Assembly (NCBI RefSeq): GCF_001632805.1
Contig: NZ_CP007220.1
Span: 2,356,001-2,420,000, forward strand
Direction of reading: 5' to 3'
From: Mycobacteroides chelonae CCUG 47445
GTDB lineage: Bacteria; Actinomycetota; Actinomycetes; Mycobacteriales; Mycobacteriaceae
Length of the DNA: 64,000 nucleotides
The translations under genes and the position numbers were made by a program. Below the pieces are notes generated by a model that was given only the letters and a program-made list of their open reading frames with translations, did not search any database and was not told the origin of the DNA. How positions within the stretch are numbered: the stretch's first letter is position 1; each line of letters opens with the position of its first letter. This document shows positions 46,561-60,961 of the stretch, one piece after another.

Positions 46561-49389
46561 ATGTCTTTCGCCGATCGCCATATCGGTCCCACCGCCGCCG
46601 ATATCGACACCATGCTCGCCACCATCGGTGTGGCCAGCCTCGACGAGCTCGCCGAGAAGGCGGTTCCGGCCAGCATCCTGGATGAGCTGCACGGCGGCCT
46701 GGCCACCGGCCTGGCCGCGCTCCCGGCAGCGGCATCCGAGCACGAAGCTCTCGATGCGCTGCGGAAACTGGCCAGCCACAACACGATTGCCGTATCGATG
46801 ATCGGGCAGGGCTACTTCGACACGCTCACCCCGCCCGTGCTGCGTCGGCATATCCTGGAGAATCCGGCCTGGTACACGGCCTACACGCCGTACCAGCCGG
46901 AGATCAGTCAGGGGCGCCTGGAAGCGCTGCTGAACTTCCAGACCATGGTCTCCGAGCTCACCGGCCTGGACATCGCGAATGCCTCGATGCTCGACGAGGG
47001 CACCGCCGCCGCCGAGGCGATGACACTGATGCACCGCGCCGTGAAGTCCAAGTCCAACCGTCTGATCGTCGACGCCGATGTGTACGCGCAGACTGCCGCC
47101 GTGATCGACACCCGCGCTCAACCACTCGGCATCGAGGTGGTGACCGCCGATCTCGCCCAGGGATTGCCTGATGGCGAGTTCTTCGGAGTCATCGTGCAGC
47201 TGCCCGGTGCCTCCGGAGTGGTACGCGACTGGTCGGCGCTCGTCTCCGAGGCGCATCAGCGCGGCGCACTGGTAGCGGTGGGCGCCGACTTGCTGGCCCT
47301 GACCCTGATCGCCCCGCCCGGCGACATCGGTGCCGACGTCGCCTTCGGCACCACGCAACGCTTCGGCGTGCCGATGGGATTCGGTGGACCGCACGCCGGT
47401 TACCTGGCCGTGCACACCGCCCATGCCCGGCAGCTGCCCGGACGCCTCGTCGGAGTGTCGGTGGATGCCGATGGCGCACCCGCCTACCGGCTCTCGTTGC
47501 AGACCCGCGAACAGCACATCCGCCGTGACAAGGCCACCAGCAATATCTGTACCGCGCAGGTGCTGCTGGCCGTGATGGCCGCCATGTACGCGAGCTACCA
47601 CGGCCCGGAAGGCTTGCGCGCCATCGCCACCCGGGTGCACCGCAACGCACAGCTGTTGGCCTCCGGTCTGACTCGTGGTGGCCATACCGTGGTGCACGAC
47701 CAGTTCTTCGACACCGTTTTGGTGCACGTTCCCGGCAAAGCCATCGAGATCCAGGCCGCCGCCAAGGCCGAGGGTGTCAACATCTGGAGTCCCGACGGCG
47801 ACCACGTCTCGATCGCCTGCGATGAGGCGACCACGCTGCCGCACCTGGTCTCGGTGCTGCGGGCGTTCGGAACCGATTTCGGTGGCGGAACATCCGACAC
47901 CTCGGACATCGCGTCCCGCGCCTCCGATTACCTGACGCACCCGGCGTTCAACCGCTACCACAGCGAAACCGAGATGATGCGCTACCTGCGTGCCCTATCC
48001 GACAAGGATATTGCGTTGGACCGCAGCATGATTCCGCTCGGTTCGTGCACCATGAAACTCAACGCCGCCGCCGAGATGGAACCCATCACCTGGCCGCAGT
48101 TCGCCGCACAACACCCATTCGCCCCGGCAAGTGACTCCCGCGGCCTGCGCACGCTGATCGCCGACCTCGAGGGCTGGCTGGCCGATATCACCGGCTATGA
48201 CAGCGTGAGCTTGCAACCCAATGCGGGATCCCAGGGCGAATACGCGGGTCTGCTGGCCATCCGGCAGTACCACATCGACCGCGGCGAGAGCGCCCGCGAC
48301 GTCTGCCTGATCCCGTCGAGTGCCCACGGCACCAACGCCGCCTCGGCCGCGCTGGCCGGCATGCGGGTCGTCGTGGTGGCCTGCCGCGAGAACGGCGACG
48401 TAGACCTGGACGACCTTCGCACCAAGATCGCGGCGAATGCCAGCGCGCTCTCGGCGATCATGATCACCTACCCGTCCACCCACGGTGTCTACGAGCACGA
48501 CATCGCCGACATCTGCGCGGCCGTGCACGATGCCGGGGGACAGGTGTACGTGGACGGTGCGAACCTGAATGCCCTTGTCGGACTTGCCCGCCCCGGGCAC
48601 TTCGGCGGTGATGTGAGTCATCTGAACCTGCACAAGACGTTCTGCATCCCGCACGGCGGCGGCGGGCCAGGTGTCGGCCCTGTCGCGGTGCGCAGCCACC
48701 TCGCGCAGTACCTGCCGGGACACCCGTACGCCGCGGAACTGCCCTCTGGCCCGCCGGTTTCGGCGGCGCCCTACGGTTCGGCATCGATCCTGCCGATCAC
48801 CTGGGCCTACATCAGGATGATGGGGCCCGACGGCCTGCGGGCCGCATCGCTCACGGCGATCGCCTCGGCCAACTACCTGGCGCGCCGCCTCGACGAGTAC
48901 TACCCGGTGCTCTACACCGGCGATAACGGCATGGTGGCCCACGAGTGCATCCTGGACCTGCGGGAGATCACCAAGAACACCGGCGTTACCGTCGACGATG
49001 TGGCTAAGCGCCTGGCCGACTACGGTTTCCACGCGCCAACGATGAGCTTCCCGGTGGCCGGCACACTCATGGTGGAGCCCACCGAAAGTGAGAGCCTGGC
49101 CGAGGTGGACGCCTTCTGCGAGGCGATGATCGCGATTAAGGCCGAGATCGACAAGGTCGGCTCCGGGCTGTGGCCGGTGGAGGACAACCCGCTGCGCGGG
49201 GCGCCGCACACCGCCGAATCCCTCACTGCCGACGAGTGGCACCACCCCTACAGCCGGTCCGAAGCCGCATATCCGCTGGGGAAGGGCTTCCGCCCCAAGG
49301 TGTGGCCACCGGTGCGCCGGATCGATGGTGCGTACGGTGACCGCAACCTGGTGTGCTCCTGCCCACCGATCGAGGCCTTCGCCCAGTAG
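46561..49389 (+). CDS. gcvP: Glycine dehydrogenase (decarboxylating), P protein
   Basis: This 942-residue PLP enzyme (gcvB, Rv1832 in M. tuberculosis) decarboxylates glycine and passes the aminomethyl group to GcvH. The fused alpha and beta halves are both present: [19 protein letters not shown] at the start, [19 protein letters not shown] in the middle, and the PLP Lys in [21 protein letters not shown] 46561 has GGGAG at 46554-46558, and the product length equals homologues. Further in-frame starts upstream lie in the riboswitch expression platform and are rejected. Confidence 0.97.
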   Translation: MSFADRHIGPTAADIDTMLATIGVASLDELAEKAVPASILDELHGGLATGLAALPAAASEHEALDALRKLASHNTIAVSMIGQGYFDTLTPPVLRRHILENPAWYTAYTPYQPEISQGRLEALLNFQTMVSELTGLDIANASMLDEGTAAAEAMTLMHRAVKSKSNRLIVDADVYAQTAAVIDTRAQPLGIEVVTADLAQGLPDGEFFGVIVQLPGASGVVRDWSALVSEAHQRGALVAVGADLLALTLIAPPGDIGADVAFGTTQRFGVPMGFGGPHAGYLAVHTAHARQLPGRLVGVSVDADGAPAYRLSLQTREQHIRRDKATSNICTAQVLLAVMAAMYASYHGPEGLRAIATRVHRNAQLLASGLTRGGHTVVHDQFFDTVLVHVPGKAIEIQAAAKAEGVNIWSPDGDHVSIACDEATTLPHLVSVLRAFGTDFGGGTSDTSDIASRASDYLTHPAFNRYHSETEMMRYLRALSDKDIALDRSMIPLGSCTMKLNAAAEMEPITWPQFAAQHPFAPASDSRGLRTLIADLEGWLADITGYDSVSLQPNAGSQGEYAGLLAIRQYHIDRGESARDVCLIPSSAHGTNAASAALAGMRVVVVACRENGDVDLDDLRTKIAANASALSAIMITYPSTHGVYEHDIADICAAVHDAGGQVYVDGANLNALVGLARPGHFGGDVSHLNLHKTFCIPHGGGGPGVGPVAVRSHLAQYLPGHPYAAELPSGPPVSAAPYGSASILPITWAYIRMMGPDGLRAASLTAIASANYLARRLDEYYPVLYTGDNGMVAHECILDLREITKNTGVTVDDVAKRLADYGFHAPTMSFPVAGTLMVEPTESESLAEVDAFCEAMIAIKAEIDKVGSGLWPVEDNPLRGAPHTAESLTADEWHHPYSRSEAAYPLGKGFRPKVWPPVRRIDGAYGDRNLVCSCPPIEAFAQ

Positions 49390-49403
49390 CGATTTCTAGC
49401 GAA

Positions 49404-49431
49404 GCAGGCCCCCGCCACGGCGGGGGCCTGC
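49404..49431. terminator. Bidirectional hairpin between gcvP and the VWA gene
   Basis: GCAGGCCCCCGCC and GGCGGGGGCCTGC form a 13-bp near-continuous palindrome with a very short loop, 15 bases after the gcvP stop and 16 bases before the convergent gene end. There is no T run. Confidence 0.7.
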
Positions 49432-49446
49432 TCGCCAGGGATGACG

Positions 49447-51300
49447 TTAAGACACGAAGCGGGTGATGGCTCCGGCCAGCTCGGGGCTGTTCGAGGTCGC
49501 CAGGTTCTGGTAGGCGCCGCCGGTCTGCTGAGCTAACGCCTGCCAGGTCTGCTGATCGGAGTCGTTACCGAAGTCGATCACGTTGATCCGAACCGGCCGC
49601 GCCGGATCTTTCTGACGGTTGATCGTGTCTATGAGGCCGGCACTGTCCAGGCTCTGATCGGTATGGGAGCGGCCTGCCACGATCAGCACCGAGTTGACCT
49701 GGTTGGGGCGGAAGCTATTGACCGCTTCCTGGTAGACGTTGCGTAACGTGGTGAACGCCACCGCGCCGTTGGAGGTCGGCTGCAGCGCCGTCAACGCGTC
49801 GGCGACACTCTGCGATCTGGGCACGCCCTCGACGTCGTCGGAGGCGGTACCCAGCCGTACCACGGTGTTGCCTTCCCGTCCGTCATACGTCCACAGCCCG
49901 ACTCCCGAGCTCGGGGCAAGGGCGCGTACGCGGTTGGCAAGCGCCCCGGTCACATCGGACAGCTTCACCGCTTCGGAAGACAACGAGGAATCCAGCATGA
50001 TCGTGGTGGCCCCGGCGCCCGTTGAGGTGCCATCGGCGAGCGCGACCCGGACCTTGTCCTCGATGCTCAGCGGCTTGTCGATCTTCGTGAAACTCACCAC
50101 ATCGCTGCTGGGCAGGTCCGCGCCCTCGGCACGGAAACCAGCGGCCGCCAAATCCTTGAGCTGGTCCTTGTCGCCCAGGAAACGCGCGAATTGGCTTGCC
50201 GCGGTGTGCTGTTCCTCGGAGAGCCACGGCCCGTCGAGTTGAACGGTGGGGTAGTCGGCGATCGGCGTCGCCCCGGCAGGCTGCCACGCGGCAATGACCT
50301 TCTTGGCATCGCCGTTGCTGCGAGTACGGGCATAGAGCTGCTGTTCGGTGGTCACCACCGCGTGCACGGCGGCACCGGGTTGTTCGCCGCCGTCCAGTAG
50401 TGCGCCGATGGCGTCGGACAAATTGTTCGCGGGAAGCTTGGGAGCCGCGGCGGTCAACGATGCGGCCGCGCCCGCGCCGAGCTCGGGCGAGTCGCCAGGG
50501 CGAACGCTGGCAGCGGCTACCGCCTCGGCGGCGAGCTGCGCCGCATCGCCATTGCCGCTCGACGGCAACACCAACCGCAACGAACCCCAACCGGGCAGAC
50601 CGACCCCATCGAGCGAGTTCGGAACATTCTGCAGCGCAGGCACATCCGCCCAGCTCTTGTCGTTGGGAATGGCCTGACGCAGCCGCGGTGTCGTCGCGAT
50701 GACCACGGGTGTGCTGACCAGCGACCGGCTGTCATTGACGATGTTTGTCTTGGAGGCGGCCTTCAGACGTGCCGAGGAGATCGAGCTGCCCGGGATCCAT
50801 AAGGCCGGCTGATCCCCGAGCTCGGCGGGCCACTGACCCGTCAGCCCCTTGATCACGTTGGTCGTATCCGCCGGGCGCACCGACACCGTGAAGCAGTAGT
50901 CGCCGATCACCTCGTGCTTTTTGTTGAACCGTTCGGACAGCTCACCGATGCGGTCCGCGATCGACGGGTCGGCGACCACGGCGATGGCGTTGTCGCCGTG
51001 CACACAGGTAGCGGATGCCTCTGCCTGGTTGTCGGTGGTCCGCCGGTCGAAGTACCACCACAGTCCGATAGACACGGCAACCACCAGTACGGCCGCGAGG
51101 GCTCCGATCAGCCCCTTGCTGACACCCCAGTTGCTGCCGCCGCTGCGATGCGACCGCTGCCAGCTACCCGTGTCGAACTCGGAGCCGGAGTTCTCAGGGC
51201 CGGAGCCCGATGCGTAATCCGGCGCCGCGTCAGCACCCCAACCATCGTTGTCGTCGCGATCGTTTGGGCTACCTGACCCAGATGCGCTGTGCCTGCCCAT
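49447..51300 (-). CDS. Membrane-anchored substrate-binding/VWA-domain protein (Rv1836c)
   Basis: This 617-residue protein has an acidic, Ser/Gly-rich cytoplasmic N-terminus, one membrane helix (GLIGALAAVLVVAVSIGLWWYF), a periplasmic solute-binding-like domain (AVVADPSIADRIGELSERFN onwards) and a C-terminal von Willebrand A domain whose metal site begins TIMLDSSLSSE (degenerate DxSxS). It matches Rv1836c in order and sequence (MGRHS start; NSLDGVGLPGWGSLRL; PSSGNGDAAQLAAEAVAAAS). Function is unknown. The start ATG 51300 lies 201 bases from the end of glcB. Confidence 0.88.
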   Translation of the reverse strand: MGRHSASGSGSPNDRDDNDGWGADAAPDYASGSGPENSGSEFDTGSWQRSHRSGGSNWGVSKGLIGALAAVLVVAVSIGLWWYFDRRTTDNQAEASATCVHGDNAIAVVADPSIADRIGELSERFNKKHEVIGDYCFTVSVRPADTTNVIKGLTGQWPAELGDQPALWIPGSSISSARLKAASKTNIVNDSRSLVSTPVVIATTPRLRQAIPNDKSWADVPALQNVPNSLDGVGLPGWGSLRLVLPSSGNGDAAQLAAEAVAAASVRPGDSPELGAGAAASLTAAAPKLPANNLSDAIGALLDGGEQPGAAVHAVVTTEQQLYARTRSNGDAKKVIAAWQPAGATPIADYPTVQLDGPWLSEEQHTAASQFARFLGDKDQLKDLAAAGFRAEGADLPSSDVVSFTKIDKPLSIEDKVRVALADGTSTGAGATTIMLDSSLSSEAVKLSDVTGALANRVRALAPSSGVGLWTYDGREGNTVVRLGTASDDVEGVPRSQSVADALTALQPTSNGAVAFTTLRNVYQEAVNSFRPNQVNSVLIVAGRSHTDQSLDSAGLIDTINRQKDPARPVRINVIDFGNDSDQQTWQALAQQTGGAYQNLATSNSPELAGAITRFVS

Positions 51301-51501
51301 GTGTTGTCGCGACCCTTCTGATCGTGTCTAAGTACTTGTCCAGCGGCTGCATGAGAGCCCTGCTGTGCGTGGGCCCGAGTCTACTGTCTCAGACCCCGTG
51401 AACTACGGCACGCGACACCAAACCGCAGCCAAACCGACACTCAACAGACCGGGACGGCAACGACCCTCGGCGAGGTCCAGGCACGTCAGCCAAGCCGTCC
51501 G

Positions 51502-53709
51502 CTACTTGGCCGTTGCGGCCTTGTACTCGCGGCGACGCCGGTGCAGGATCGGCTCGGTGTATCCGTTCGGCTGATCCTTACCCTCAAGGATCAGCTCCTT
51601 GGCGGCCTCGAAGGCGATGTTGCTGTCGAAGTCCGGAGCCATCGGGCGGTAGTCCTTGTCACCGGCGTTCTGCCGATCGACGACCGGTGCCATCCGCTTG
51701 AGCCCCTCGACCACGTCGGCGTCGGTGATGACGTCGTGACGCAACCAGTTGGCCAGCAGCTGGCTGGAGATACGCAAGGTTGCCCGGTCTTCCATGAGCG
51801 CCACGTCGTGGATGTCCGGAACCTTGGAACAGCCGACTCCCTGATCGATCCAGCGGACCACGTAGCCCAGGATGGACTGGCAGTTGTTGTCGATTTCCTC
51901 GCGGATGTCCTCCGCGGTCCAGTCATGACGCGACTCGGCCAACGGAATGGTGAGCAGGGACTCCAGTTCGGCGCGGTGCTTACCGGCGAGCTCCTGGTCC
52001 ACAGCCTTGACGTCGACCTGGTGATAGTGCAGCGCGTGCAGCGTCGCGGCAGTGGGGGACGGCACCCAGGCGGTGGTGGCTCCCGCGCGGGGCTGCGCGA
52101 TCTTCTGCGCAACCATGTCCGCCATCAGGTCGGGCATGGCCCACATGCCCTTACCGATCTGCGCCTTACCCGCCAGACCGGCGCCCAGGCCGGTGTCGAC
52201 GTTGTGGTCCTCGTATGCCAGGATCCACGGCTGCGACTTCATGACGGCCTTGCGGCACATCGGGCCTGCTTCCATGGAGGTGTGGATCTCATCGCCGGTG
52301 CGATCCAGGAAGCCGGTGTTGATGAAGACCACCCGATCCGAGGCGGCCTTGATGGCGGCCTTGAGGTTGACGGTGGTGCGACGCTCCTCGTCCATGATGC
52401 CGACCTTGAGAGTGGCGTGCGGGAGTCCGAGCACCTCTTCGACGCGGCCAAACAGCTCGGCGGTGAAGGCCACTTCCTCGGGCCCGTGCATCTTGGGCTT
52501 CACGATGTAGATGGACCCGGTGCGGCTGTTCTTCAGCGGACCGTTCTTCTTGCCGGAACGAAGACCGTGGATCGCGATCAGGCTGGTGAACAACGCATCC
52601 TGGATGCCCTCAGGCATCTCGTTGCCTGCGGCATCCACGATGGCGTCATTGGTCATCAGATGGCCGACGTTGCGGACGAACAGCAAGCTGCGGCCCGGCA
52701 GGGTCAGCTCGCCCTTGCCGTCCGGGGCGTTGAACACGCGGTCCTCGTTGAGCACCCGGGTGAACGTCTTGCCGCCCTTGGAAACATCCTCGGACAGATC
52801 GCCCCTGTTGAGTCCCAGCCAGTTTCGGTACCCGAGCACCTTGTCTTCGGCGTCCACGGCAGCCACGGAGTCCTCGAAATCCATGATCGTGGTGATCGCC
52901 GACTCCAGCACGACATCCTTGATGCCGGCCTTGTCGGTGGATCCGATGGGGGAGTCGGGGTCGATGAGGACCTCGATGTGCAGGCCATGGTTGATGAGCA
53001 GCACCGACCATTGCGGCTTGCCCAGCTTGCCGGTGTAGCCGACGAACTGATCGGGGTTCCGCAGACCCACCGAGAGCTCGTCACCCAGCTCGATGAGCAG
53101 CTGACCGTCGTCGATCTTCAGGCCGACGGCGTCCTTCCAGGAGCCGCCCGCCAGCGGGGCCGCGCCGTCGAGCACGTCGCGGGCGTAGGCGATGACCTTG
53201 TCGCCGCGGATCTTGTTGTACCCACCTGTGCCGACGGCCTCTTTCTCGGCGCCATCGGCTTCGGAGATGACATCGGTGCCGTACAGCGCGTCGTAGAGGG
53301 AGCCCCAGCGCGCGTTGGCGGCGTTGAGCGCGAAGCGCGCGTTCAGGATCGGAACCACCAGCTGCGGCCCGGCAGTCGTGGTGATCTCGTCGTCCACATT
53401 GGCGGTGGTGATGGTGAAATCTTCGGGCTCGGGGACCAGGTACCCGATCTCGGTGAGGAACTCCCGGTACGCCGACTGGTCCAGCGGCTCGATGGCACGC
53501 TGCCGGTGCCAGCGATCGATCTGAGTTTGCAGGTCGTCCCGACGGTCGAGAAGCTCGCGGTTCCGCGGAGCCAAATCGGTGACTACTTTGTCGACCCCGG
53601 CCCAGAAAGCGTCGGCATCCACACCGGTGCCCGGAAGGGCCTCGTTGGTGATGAAGTCGTACAGCACCCGCGCCACGCGAAGGTTGCCCACATCGACGCG
53701 ATCACTCAT
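51502..53709 (-). CDS. glcB: Malate synthase G
   Basis: This 735-residue enzyme joins glyoxylate and acetyl-CoA to malate, completing the glyoxylate shunt. Typical stretches are [60 protein letters not shown] and, near the C-terminus, [20 protein letters not shown]. Its length and motifs match the single-chain G isoform of M. tuberculosis (Rv1837c). A long open frame on the other strand of this gene is a codon-bias artefact. Confidence 0.97.
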   Translation of the reverse strand: MSDRVDVGNLRVARVLYDFITNEALPGTGVDADAFWAGVDKVVTDLAPRNRELLDRRDDLQTQIDRWHRQRAIEPLDQSAYREFLTEIGYLVPEPEDFTITTANVDDEITTTAGPQLVVPILNARFALNAANARWGSLYDALYGTDVISEADGAEKEAVGTGGYNKIRGDKVIAYARDVLDGAAPLAGGSWKDAVGLKIDDGQLLIELGDELSVGLRNPDQFVGYTGKLGKPQWSVLLINHGLHIEVLIDPDSPIGSTDKAGIKDVVLESAITTIMDFEDSVAAVDAEDKVLGYRNWLGLNRGDLSEDVSKGGKTFTRVLNEDRVFNAPDGKGELTLPGRSLLFVRNVGHLMTNDAIVDAAGNEMPEGIQDALFTSLIAIHGLRSGKKNGPLKNSRTGSIYIVKPKMHGPEEVAFTAELFGRVEEVLGLPHATLKVGIMDEERRTTVNLKAAIKAASDRVVFINTGFLDRTGDEIHTSMEAGPMCRKAVMKSQPWILAYEDHNVDTGLGAGLAGKAQIGKGMWAMPDLMADMVAQKIAQPRAGATTAWVPSPTAATLHALHYHQVDVKAVDQELAGKHRAELESLLTIPLAESRHDWTAEDIREEIDNNCQSILGYVVRWIDQGVGCSKVPDIHDVALMEDRATLRISSQLLANWLRHDVITDADVVEGLKRMAPVVDRQNAGDKDYRPMAPDFDSNIAFEAAKELILEGKDQPNGYTEPILHRRRREYKAATAK

Positions 53710-53809
53710 CGCAACTCCTCTGTGTTGTTAGGGGGTCTGGGACCGGATGCTCTTGCGATTCGGTGAACATTGATCCTACTCACTGGTAGCCATGTACCCC
53801 GAAACCCCT

Positions 53810-54874
53810 CTATATGCGGTGAGTTCCGTCACGCACAGTGCCGACGAGATCCTCCACCAGATCCTCGAGTGTGACGAGGCCCACTACGCTGCCGTCGGTG
53901 GTCGACATGAGTGCCAGATGACTGTTGCTGCGCCGTAGCGTCGAGAGCGCTTCCGGCAGTGGAACCGAGCCGTGTAGACGTGGGAGCGGTCGAATGAACG
54001 CGGGGTCGACGATCGCCTCCGGATCGTCACCCATGGTCAGGACGTCCTTTATGTGCAGATAGCCGAGGTAATCCCCGTGGGGCCCGATAACTGGAAAACG
54101 TGAGTAACCAGTTTCCGCCACCGCACGCTCCACGGCGGTCACCGAGGGCGCCTGCGCCGAACCCGATACCGCGATCGCCCGAATCTGGTTAGCGGGCACC
54201 ACCACGTCCGCGACCACCCGGTGCTGGATCTGTAGCGCGCGGCGCAACCGGGTGTGTTCCTCTTCGTCGAGAAGCCCCTCGGACAGCGACTCCGCGATCA
54301 TCTCGGAAAGCTCCACGGTGGACACGGTGACCTCGAGCTCGTCCTTCACCGGGACCTTGACCAGCCGCAACGCGGTGTTGGCGCACCAGTTGTAGAAGGC
54401 GATCAATGGCCGTGCCAGCCGGATGTAGACCAGGTACGGCGGAATCAGCAACATGGCCGCGGATTCTGGCCCCGCGATCGCGATGTTCTTGGGCACCATT
54501 TCGCCGAGTAGCACGTGCAACAGCACCACGATGGACAGTGAGACGACGAATGCGATGGTGTGCGTGAGAGCAGGCGGCGCACCCAGCAGCTCGAATGGTC
54601 GTTCCAGAAGATGCGCTACGGCCGGTTCTCCGATGCGGCCCAACAGGATTGAACAGATCGTGATGCCGAGCTGGGCGCCGGCGAGCATCAGAGACAAGTT
54701 CTGGCCGGCCATCATCACCGTCACGGCGCGTTTCTTGCCCGCCTCCGCCAGTGCCTCGAGGCGGTCCCGGCGAGCGGAGATGAGGGCGAACTCGGCCCCG
54801 ACGAAGAAAGCGTTCGCCAAAAGCAGTGCGGCGGTGAGGAGTACGCCAAGTATGTCGCTGCCCATCGTGGTCAT
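53810..54874 (-). CDS. CNNM/CorC-family membrane protein with CBS domains (Rv1841c)
   Basis: This 354-residue protein has a DUF21 transmembrane domain ([20 protein letters not shown], then helices to LRLVKVPVK) and a CBS pair ([15 protein letters not shown]..., [20 protein letters not shown]). The family includes Mg2+ and cation exporters. The C-terminal CorC/HlyC domain of its neighbour is absent here, so the two may work as a pair. ATG 54874 overlaps the upstream stop (ATGA); the frame further upstream has no support. Confidence 0.9.
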   Translation of the reverse strand: MTTMGSDILGVLLTAALLLANAFFVGAEFALISARRDRLEALAEAGKKRAVTVMMAGQNLSLMLAGAQLGITICSILLGRIGEPAVAHLLERPFELLGAPPALTHTIAFVVSLSIVVLLHVLLGEMVPKNIAIAGPESAAMLLIPPYLVYIRLARPLIAFYNWCANTALRLVKVPVKDELEVTVSTVELSEMIAESLSEGLLDEEEHTRLRRALQIQHRVVADVVVPANQIRAIAVSGSAQAPSVTAVERAVAETGYSRFPVIGPHGDYLGYLHIKDVLTMGDDPEAIVDPAFIRPLPRLHGSVPLPEALSTLRRSNSHLALMSTTDGSVVGLVTLEDLVEDLVGTVRDGTHRI

Positions 54875-56220
54875 TCCCCCCGACCGTCGGCGTCGGTCAG
54901 CTCGACAAGCTCGATCTGGTCGATGCGGCGACCATCCATGCTTGCCACCCGGGCCCGCCACCGGGGCAGCTCAGCGAACGGATGGTCCGGCACCACCGCG
55001 GACAACTCGACGGTCTCGCCGACCGTCGGGATGTGACCGAGCTCTTGCAGCACCAGGCCGCCGATCGTCTCGTACTCGCCTTCGGGGGCGCGGTAGCCGG
55101 TCGCGGCGGCTACCTCGTCGATCCGCAGCAGACCCGACACCACCCAGCCGCCGCCGGAGGACACCACGTCGGGGGTGGCGTCATCGTGCTCGTCCCGGAC
55201 ATCACCCACGATCTCTTCGATCATGTCCTCGACCGTCACCAGCCCGGCGGTGCCGCCGTACTCGTCAACCACCAGCGCGGTTTGCATGCCGTTGGCCCGC
55301 ACCTGCTCCATCACGGCATCGCCGTCGAGGGTGGAGGGTACTACCGCGACGGGCCGGGCCAAACTGGCCAGCGTGGTCGTGGCGCGCTGGTCCCGTGGCA
55401 CTTCGAAGATCTGCTTTACGTGCACGATGCCGATCGTCGCGTCCAGGTCGCCTTCGGTGATCGGGAACCGTGAGAAGCCGGTGTCCACGGCGATGGCGAC
55501 CAAGTCGGCAACGGTGTCCGTCGCTTCGAGCGATTCGATCTCGGTGCGCGGGGTCATGAGTTCCTCGGCGGTACGGCTCCCGAATCGCAACGAGCGGTCC
55601 ACCAGCACCGCCGTGGTCTCATCCAGTGCACCGCTACGGGCCGAGGTACGCACCAACGAACCCAGCTCCTGGGGCGAGCGCGCCGAGCGCAGCTCTTCGG
55701 CGGGTTCAATGCCCATGCGTCGCAGCACCCAGTTGGCGATGCCATTCAATGCCCGGATCGCGAAGGCGAACACTGCCGAGAACAGCACCATGGGGCCCGC
55801 CGTGGCGCGTGAGGTCCAGGTGGGACGTGCCAGCGCGAAGTTCTTGGGCACGAGCTCACCGAAAATCATCGATATCGAGGTGGCGAGGATCAGTGCCAGC
55901 GCCAGCGATACGGCGCTGCTGACAGCCACCCCGGTGTATCCGATCGCCTGCGTGAGCAGCCGTGCGATCACCGGTTCGGCCAAATACCCGGTGACAAGCG
56001 TGGTGATGGTGATGCCGAGCTGTGCACCGGACAGCTGGAATGACAACGTGCTGTGTGCCCGTTTGACCAACCTGTCCCGGCCGTCACCGGTCTTGGCTCG
56101 CGCCTCGATGGAGCTTCGTTCCAGCGCGGTCAGGGAGAACTCGGCCGCCACGAACAGTGCCGTCCCCGCGGTCAGCGCCACGAACGCAAGCAAGCTCAGC
56201 CCGGTGAATAAGAGCGTCAC
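54871..56220 (-). CDS. CNNM/CorC-family membrane protein with CBS and CorC domains (Rv1842c)
   Basis: This 449-residue protein has a DUF21 membrane domain ([46 protein letters not shown]), a CBS pair ([40 protein letters not shown]) and a C-terminal CorC/HlyC domain ([20 protein letters not shown]). It is [14 protein letters not shown] the shorter paralogue after it. Cation transport or membrane stability is inferred from the family only. Confidence 0.92.
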   Translation of the reverse strand: MTLLFTGLSLLAFVALTAGTALFVAAEFSLTALERSSIEARAKTGDGRDRLVKRAHSTLSFQLSGAQLGITITTLVTGYLAEPVIARLLTQAIGYTGVAVSSAVSLALALILATSISMIFGELVPKNFALARPTWTSRATAGPMVLFSAVFAFAIRALNGIANWVLRRMGIEPAEELRSARSPQELGSLVRTSARSGALDETTAVLVDRSLRFGSRTAEELMTPRTEIESLEATDTVADLVAIAVDTGFSRFPITEGDLDATIGIVHVKQIFEVPRDQRATTTLASLARPVAVVPSTLDGDAVMEQVRANGMQTALVVDEYGGTAGLVTVEDMIEEIVGDVRDEHDDATPDVVSSGGGWVVSGLLRIDEVAAATGYRAPEGEYETIGGLVLQELGHIPTVGETVELSAVVPDHPFAELPRWRARVASMDGRRIDQIELVELTDADGRGE

Positions 56221-56324
56221 CGCTGGCTGGCCCCTTAGGTTGAGTGATCACACGGTGTGACCATCGTGAGGCTCATGGTAACGGTGCAGATGGCCCGCAG
56301 GTACTCAACCAACAGGGAGGACGG

Positions 56325-59242
<2,918 letters not shown>

Positions 59243-59329
59243 CAGCACATCCTTTCGTTGACGTGTTGTGCTCCACGGATTCTCGCGTAGTCACAATCGG
59301 CCCGCGAGCGCGGGTCACCTACTCGGAGG

Positions 59330-60295
59330 TTACTTGCTGAACAGGCGCTGAAGTTCGGTGAACCACGGGATCACCACAGCCAGCGTCGGCACCACGAGGA
59401 TGGCGGCAGCGGCGGTATAGGCGCTGCACGACAACAGCAGGCTGTTTCCGTCCCCGCCCAGGCGGCGGACGCGGATGAGTGTCGTCGGGCCGCCGGCGGC
59501 CATTGCGCCGACCGGGGTCGGTCCACCGGCGCACGCGACGAGCGCGCGGGCCAGGGGAGTCGGCCCGGCCGTCCGCACCGCGGCATCGTCGGCGAGCAGC
59601 TCGACCAGCAGCTTGACCGCCTCCAGCGCATTCTTGCTGCGCACGATGACGGGGAAGGCGTCGTGGACCGCGGTGAAGGCTTCCAGCACCAGGTCATGGC
59701 GCGCGCGCAGGTGTGCACGCTCGTGCGCGACGATCGCGGTCACCTCGTTGTGCCCCAGCGTGCTCAGAGTTCCCTCGCTGACGACCACCCGGCTGCGCAC
59801 CCCCGGCAAGCAATAGGCCAAGGGCTCGTCGACTTCTAACACCCGCAGGTCGTGGTCGCGCCGACGATGGATGTCGTAGCCGCCGCGCCAGTTCTCGCAG
59901 TACCGCTTGTGGTCCAGCAGATCAACGATGGCGCGGTGGCGGGCACGCCGACGGCGGGTGCGTACCCCGACTCGGATCACCGACACCATGAGCCGGACAC
60001 CGATAAGGATCGTGATCGCGAACACCGTGACGTAGAGCAGCCACAAACCCCAACCAAGGCGGTCGATTTCACCGGTGATCGTGGCGGTCGGATGACCATC
60101 GGGGCCAGGGACGAGAAGTCTGCTCGCGATCGCCAGCCCGGAACTGAATGCGGAGAGAACGGCGGCTGCGGCAATGGCCTGCCACAGCACCATCGCGGCA
60201 CGTGGCGCGCGGTACGGCCAGCGCGCACGCGCAAGCAACGCCGGTACGGGACCGGTCAGCAGCAGCGCGAGTATCGCGAACGCCAGGGCGGACAC
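59330..60295 (-). CDS. blaR: BlaR/MecR-like M56 membrane metallopeptidase (Rv1845c)
   Basis: This 321-residue membrane protein has the M56 zinc-peptidase motif HERAH (VTAIVAHERAHLRARHD) and hydrophobic helices at both ends (SALAFAILALLLTGPVPALL; AAAAILVVPTLAVVIPWF). There is no C-terminal penicillin-binding sensor domain as in staphylococcal BlaR1, so the inducer is unclear. It lies 14 bases after blaI, whose product it should cleave. Confidence 0.9.
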   Translation of the reverse strand: MSALAFAILALLLTGPVPALLARARWPYRAPRAAMVLWQAIAAAAVLSAFSSGLAIASRLLVPGPDGHPTATITGEIDRLGWGLWLLYVTVFAITILIGVRLMVSVIRVGVRTRRRRARHRAIVDLLDHKRYCENWRGGYDIHRRRDHDLRVLEVDEPLAYCLPGVRSRVVVSEGTLSTLGHNEVTAIVAHERAHLRARHDLVLEAFTAVHDAFPVIVRSKNALEAVKLLVELLADDAAVRTAGPTPLARALVACAGGPTPVGAMAAGGPTTLIRVRRLGGDGNSLLLSCSAYTAAAAILVVPTLAVVIPWFTELQRLFSK

Positions 60296-60309
60296 ATAAC
60301 TAGTGTCCC

Positions 60310-60717
60310 TTACGCAGTGGGGCGACCGCCAGCAGATGGATCTTTCGCTTCGAGCTCGGCCAGTGCGCGACGCAGTGCATCGGCCTCATCGGGGCCGACG
60401 CGCTCCACGAAGTGCACCAACGCGGCCTCACGGGCACCAGAGTTGTTGGCCTGCGCCAACGCATCCACCATCAGGCCCGCGACAAGCTCGTCGCGGCCAT
60501 GCACGGGTGCGTAGCGGTGCGCGCGATCGTCGCGGTGCTGCACCACCAGATCTTTTTTCGCGAGACGCTGCAACACGGTCATCACGGTCGTATAGGCGAG
60601 GTCACGCCGCGCCGACAATGCCTCGTGGACTTGGCGCACAGTCTGGGGCTCGGGGGACGACCAGAGATGGTCCATCACCGCGCGTTCAAGTTCGCCCAGG
60701 CGTGCCATTCCGAACAT
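60310..60717 (-). CDS. blaI: BlaI-family transcriptional repressor
   Basis: This 135-residue winged-helix repressor (RLGELERAVMDHLWSSPEPQ, then LAYTTVMTVLQRLAKKDLV) is nearly identical to M. tuberculosis BlaI (Rv1846c). BlaI controls blaC and ATP synthase genes in that species and is inactivated in response to beta-lactams. ATG 60717 is the start. A repeated CGTACTAC element 26 bases upstream is a likely self-operator. Confidence 0.93.
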   Translation of the reverse strand: MFGMARLGELERAVMDHLWSSPEPQTVRQVHEALSARRDLAYTTVMTVLQRLAKKDLVVQHRDDRAHRYAPVHGRDELVAGLMVDALAQANNSGAREAALVHFVERVGPDEADALRRALAELEAKDPSAGGRPTA

Positions 60718-60742
60718 TCTACGTTCACCTCCGACGCAATGC

Positions 60743-60765
60743 CGTACTACATCCAGTCGTACTAC
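60743..60765. promoter_or_regulatory. Candidate BlaI operator
   Basis: CGTACTAC occurs twice (60743-60750 and 60758-60765) as a direct repeat of 15-base period upstream of blaI. Because GTAC is self-complementary, each unit also reads GTAGTACG on the other strand. The TAC/GTA content resembles known BlaI boxes. Confidence 0.5.
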
Positions 60766-60913
60766 TTCTGACAGCCAACGATCTAGAACTCGGTCTTTGT
60801 TCCAGCGCGTGATCCGGTCTCACCATGTGGGCCGAAATCGTGAACACTGCCCGATGATCAGGAGCTTTGGTGAGGGCAGTCACAACACCCGCACCTGGCG
60901 ATGTCATCCTACA

Positions 60914-60932
60914 TGTGGTTAGGCTTACCTAT
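60914..60932. promoter_or_regulatory. IdeR-like iron box upstream of the FhuF-like gene
   Basis: The 19 bases TGTGGTTAGGCTTACCTAT match 15 positions of the consensus TTAGGTTAGGCTAACCTAA. It overlaps a -10-like TATCTT (60930-60935) and lies 30 bases before GTG 60962. Confidence 0.75.
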
Positions 60933-60961
60933 CTTGTCTACGTGAAGGGAGGCTGCCAACT

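Noticed and set aside
46407..46685. A short ORF between resR and gcvP
   Set aside because: It runs through the second riboswitch aptamer and into gcvP in another frame, with no protein-like features.
51541..53766. A 741-residue open frame on the plus strand
   Set aside because: It lies antisense to glcB, has low-complexity composition, no RBS and no family motif. It results from the codon bias of GC-rich DNA.
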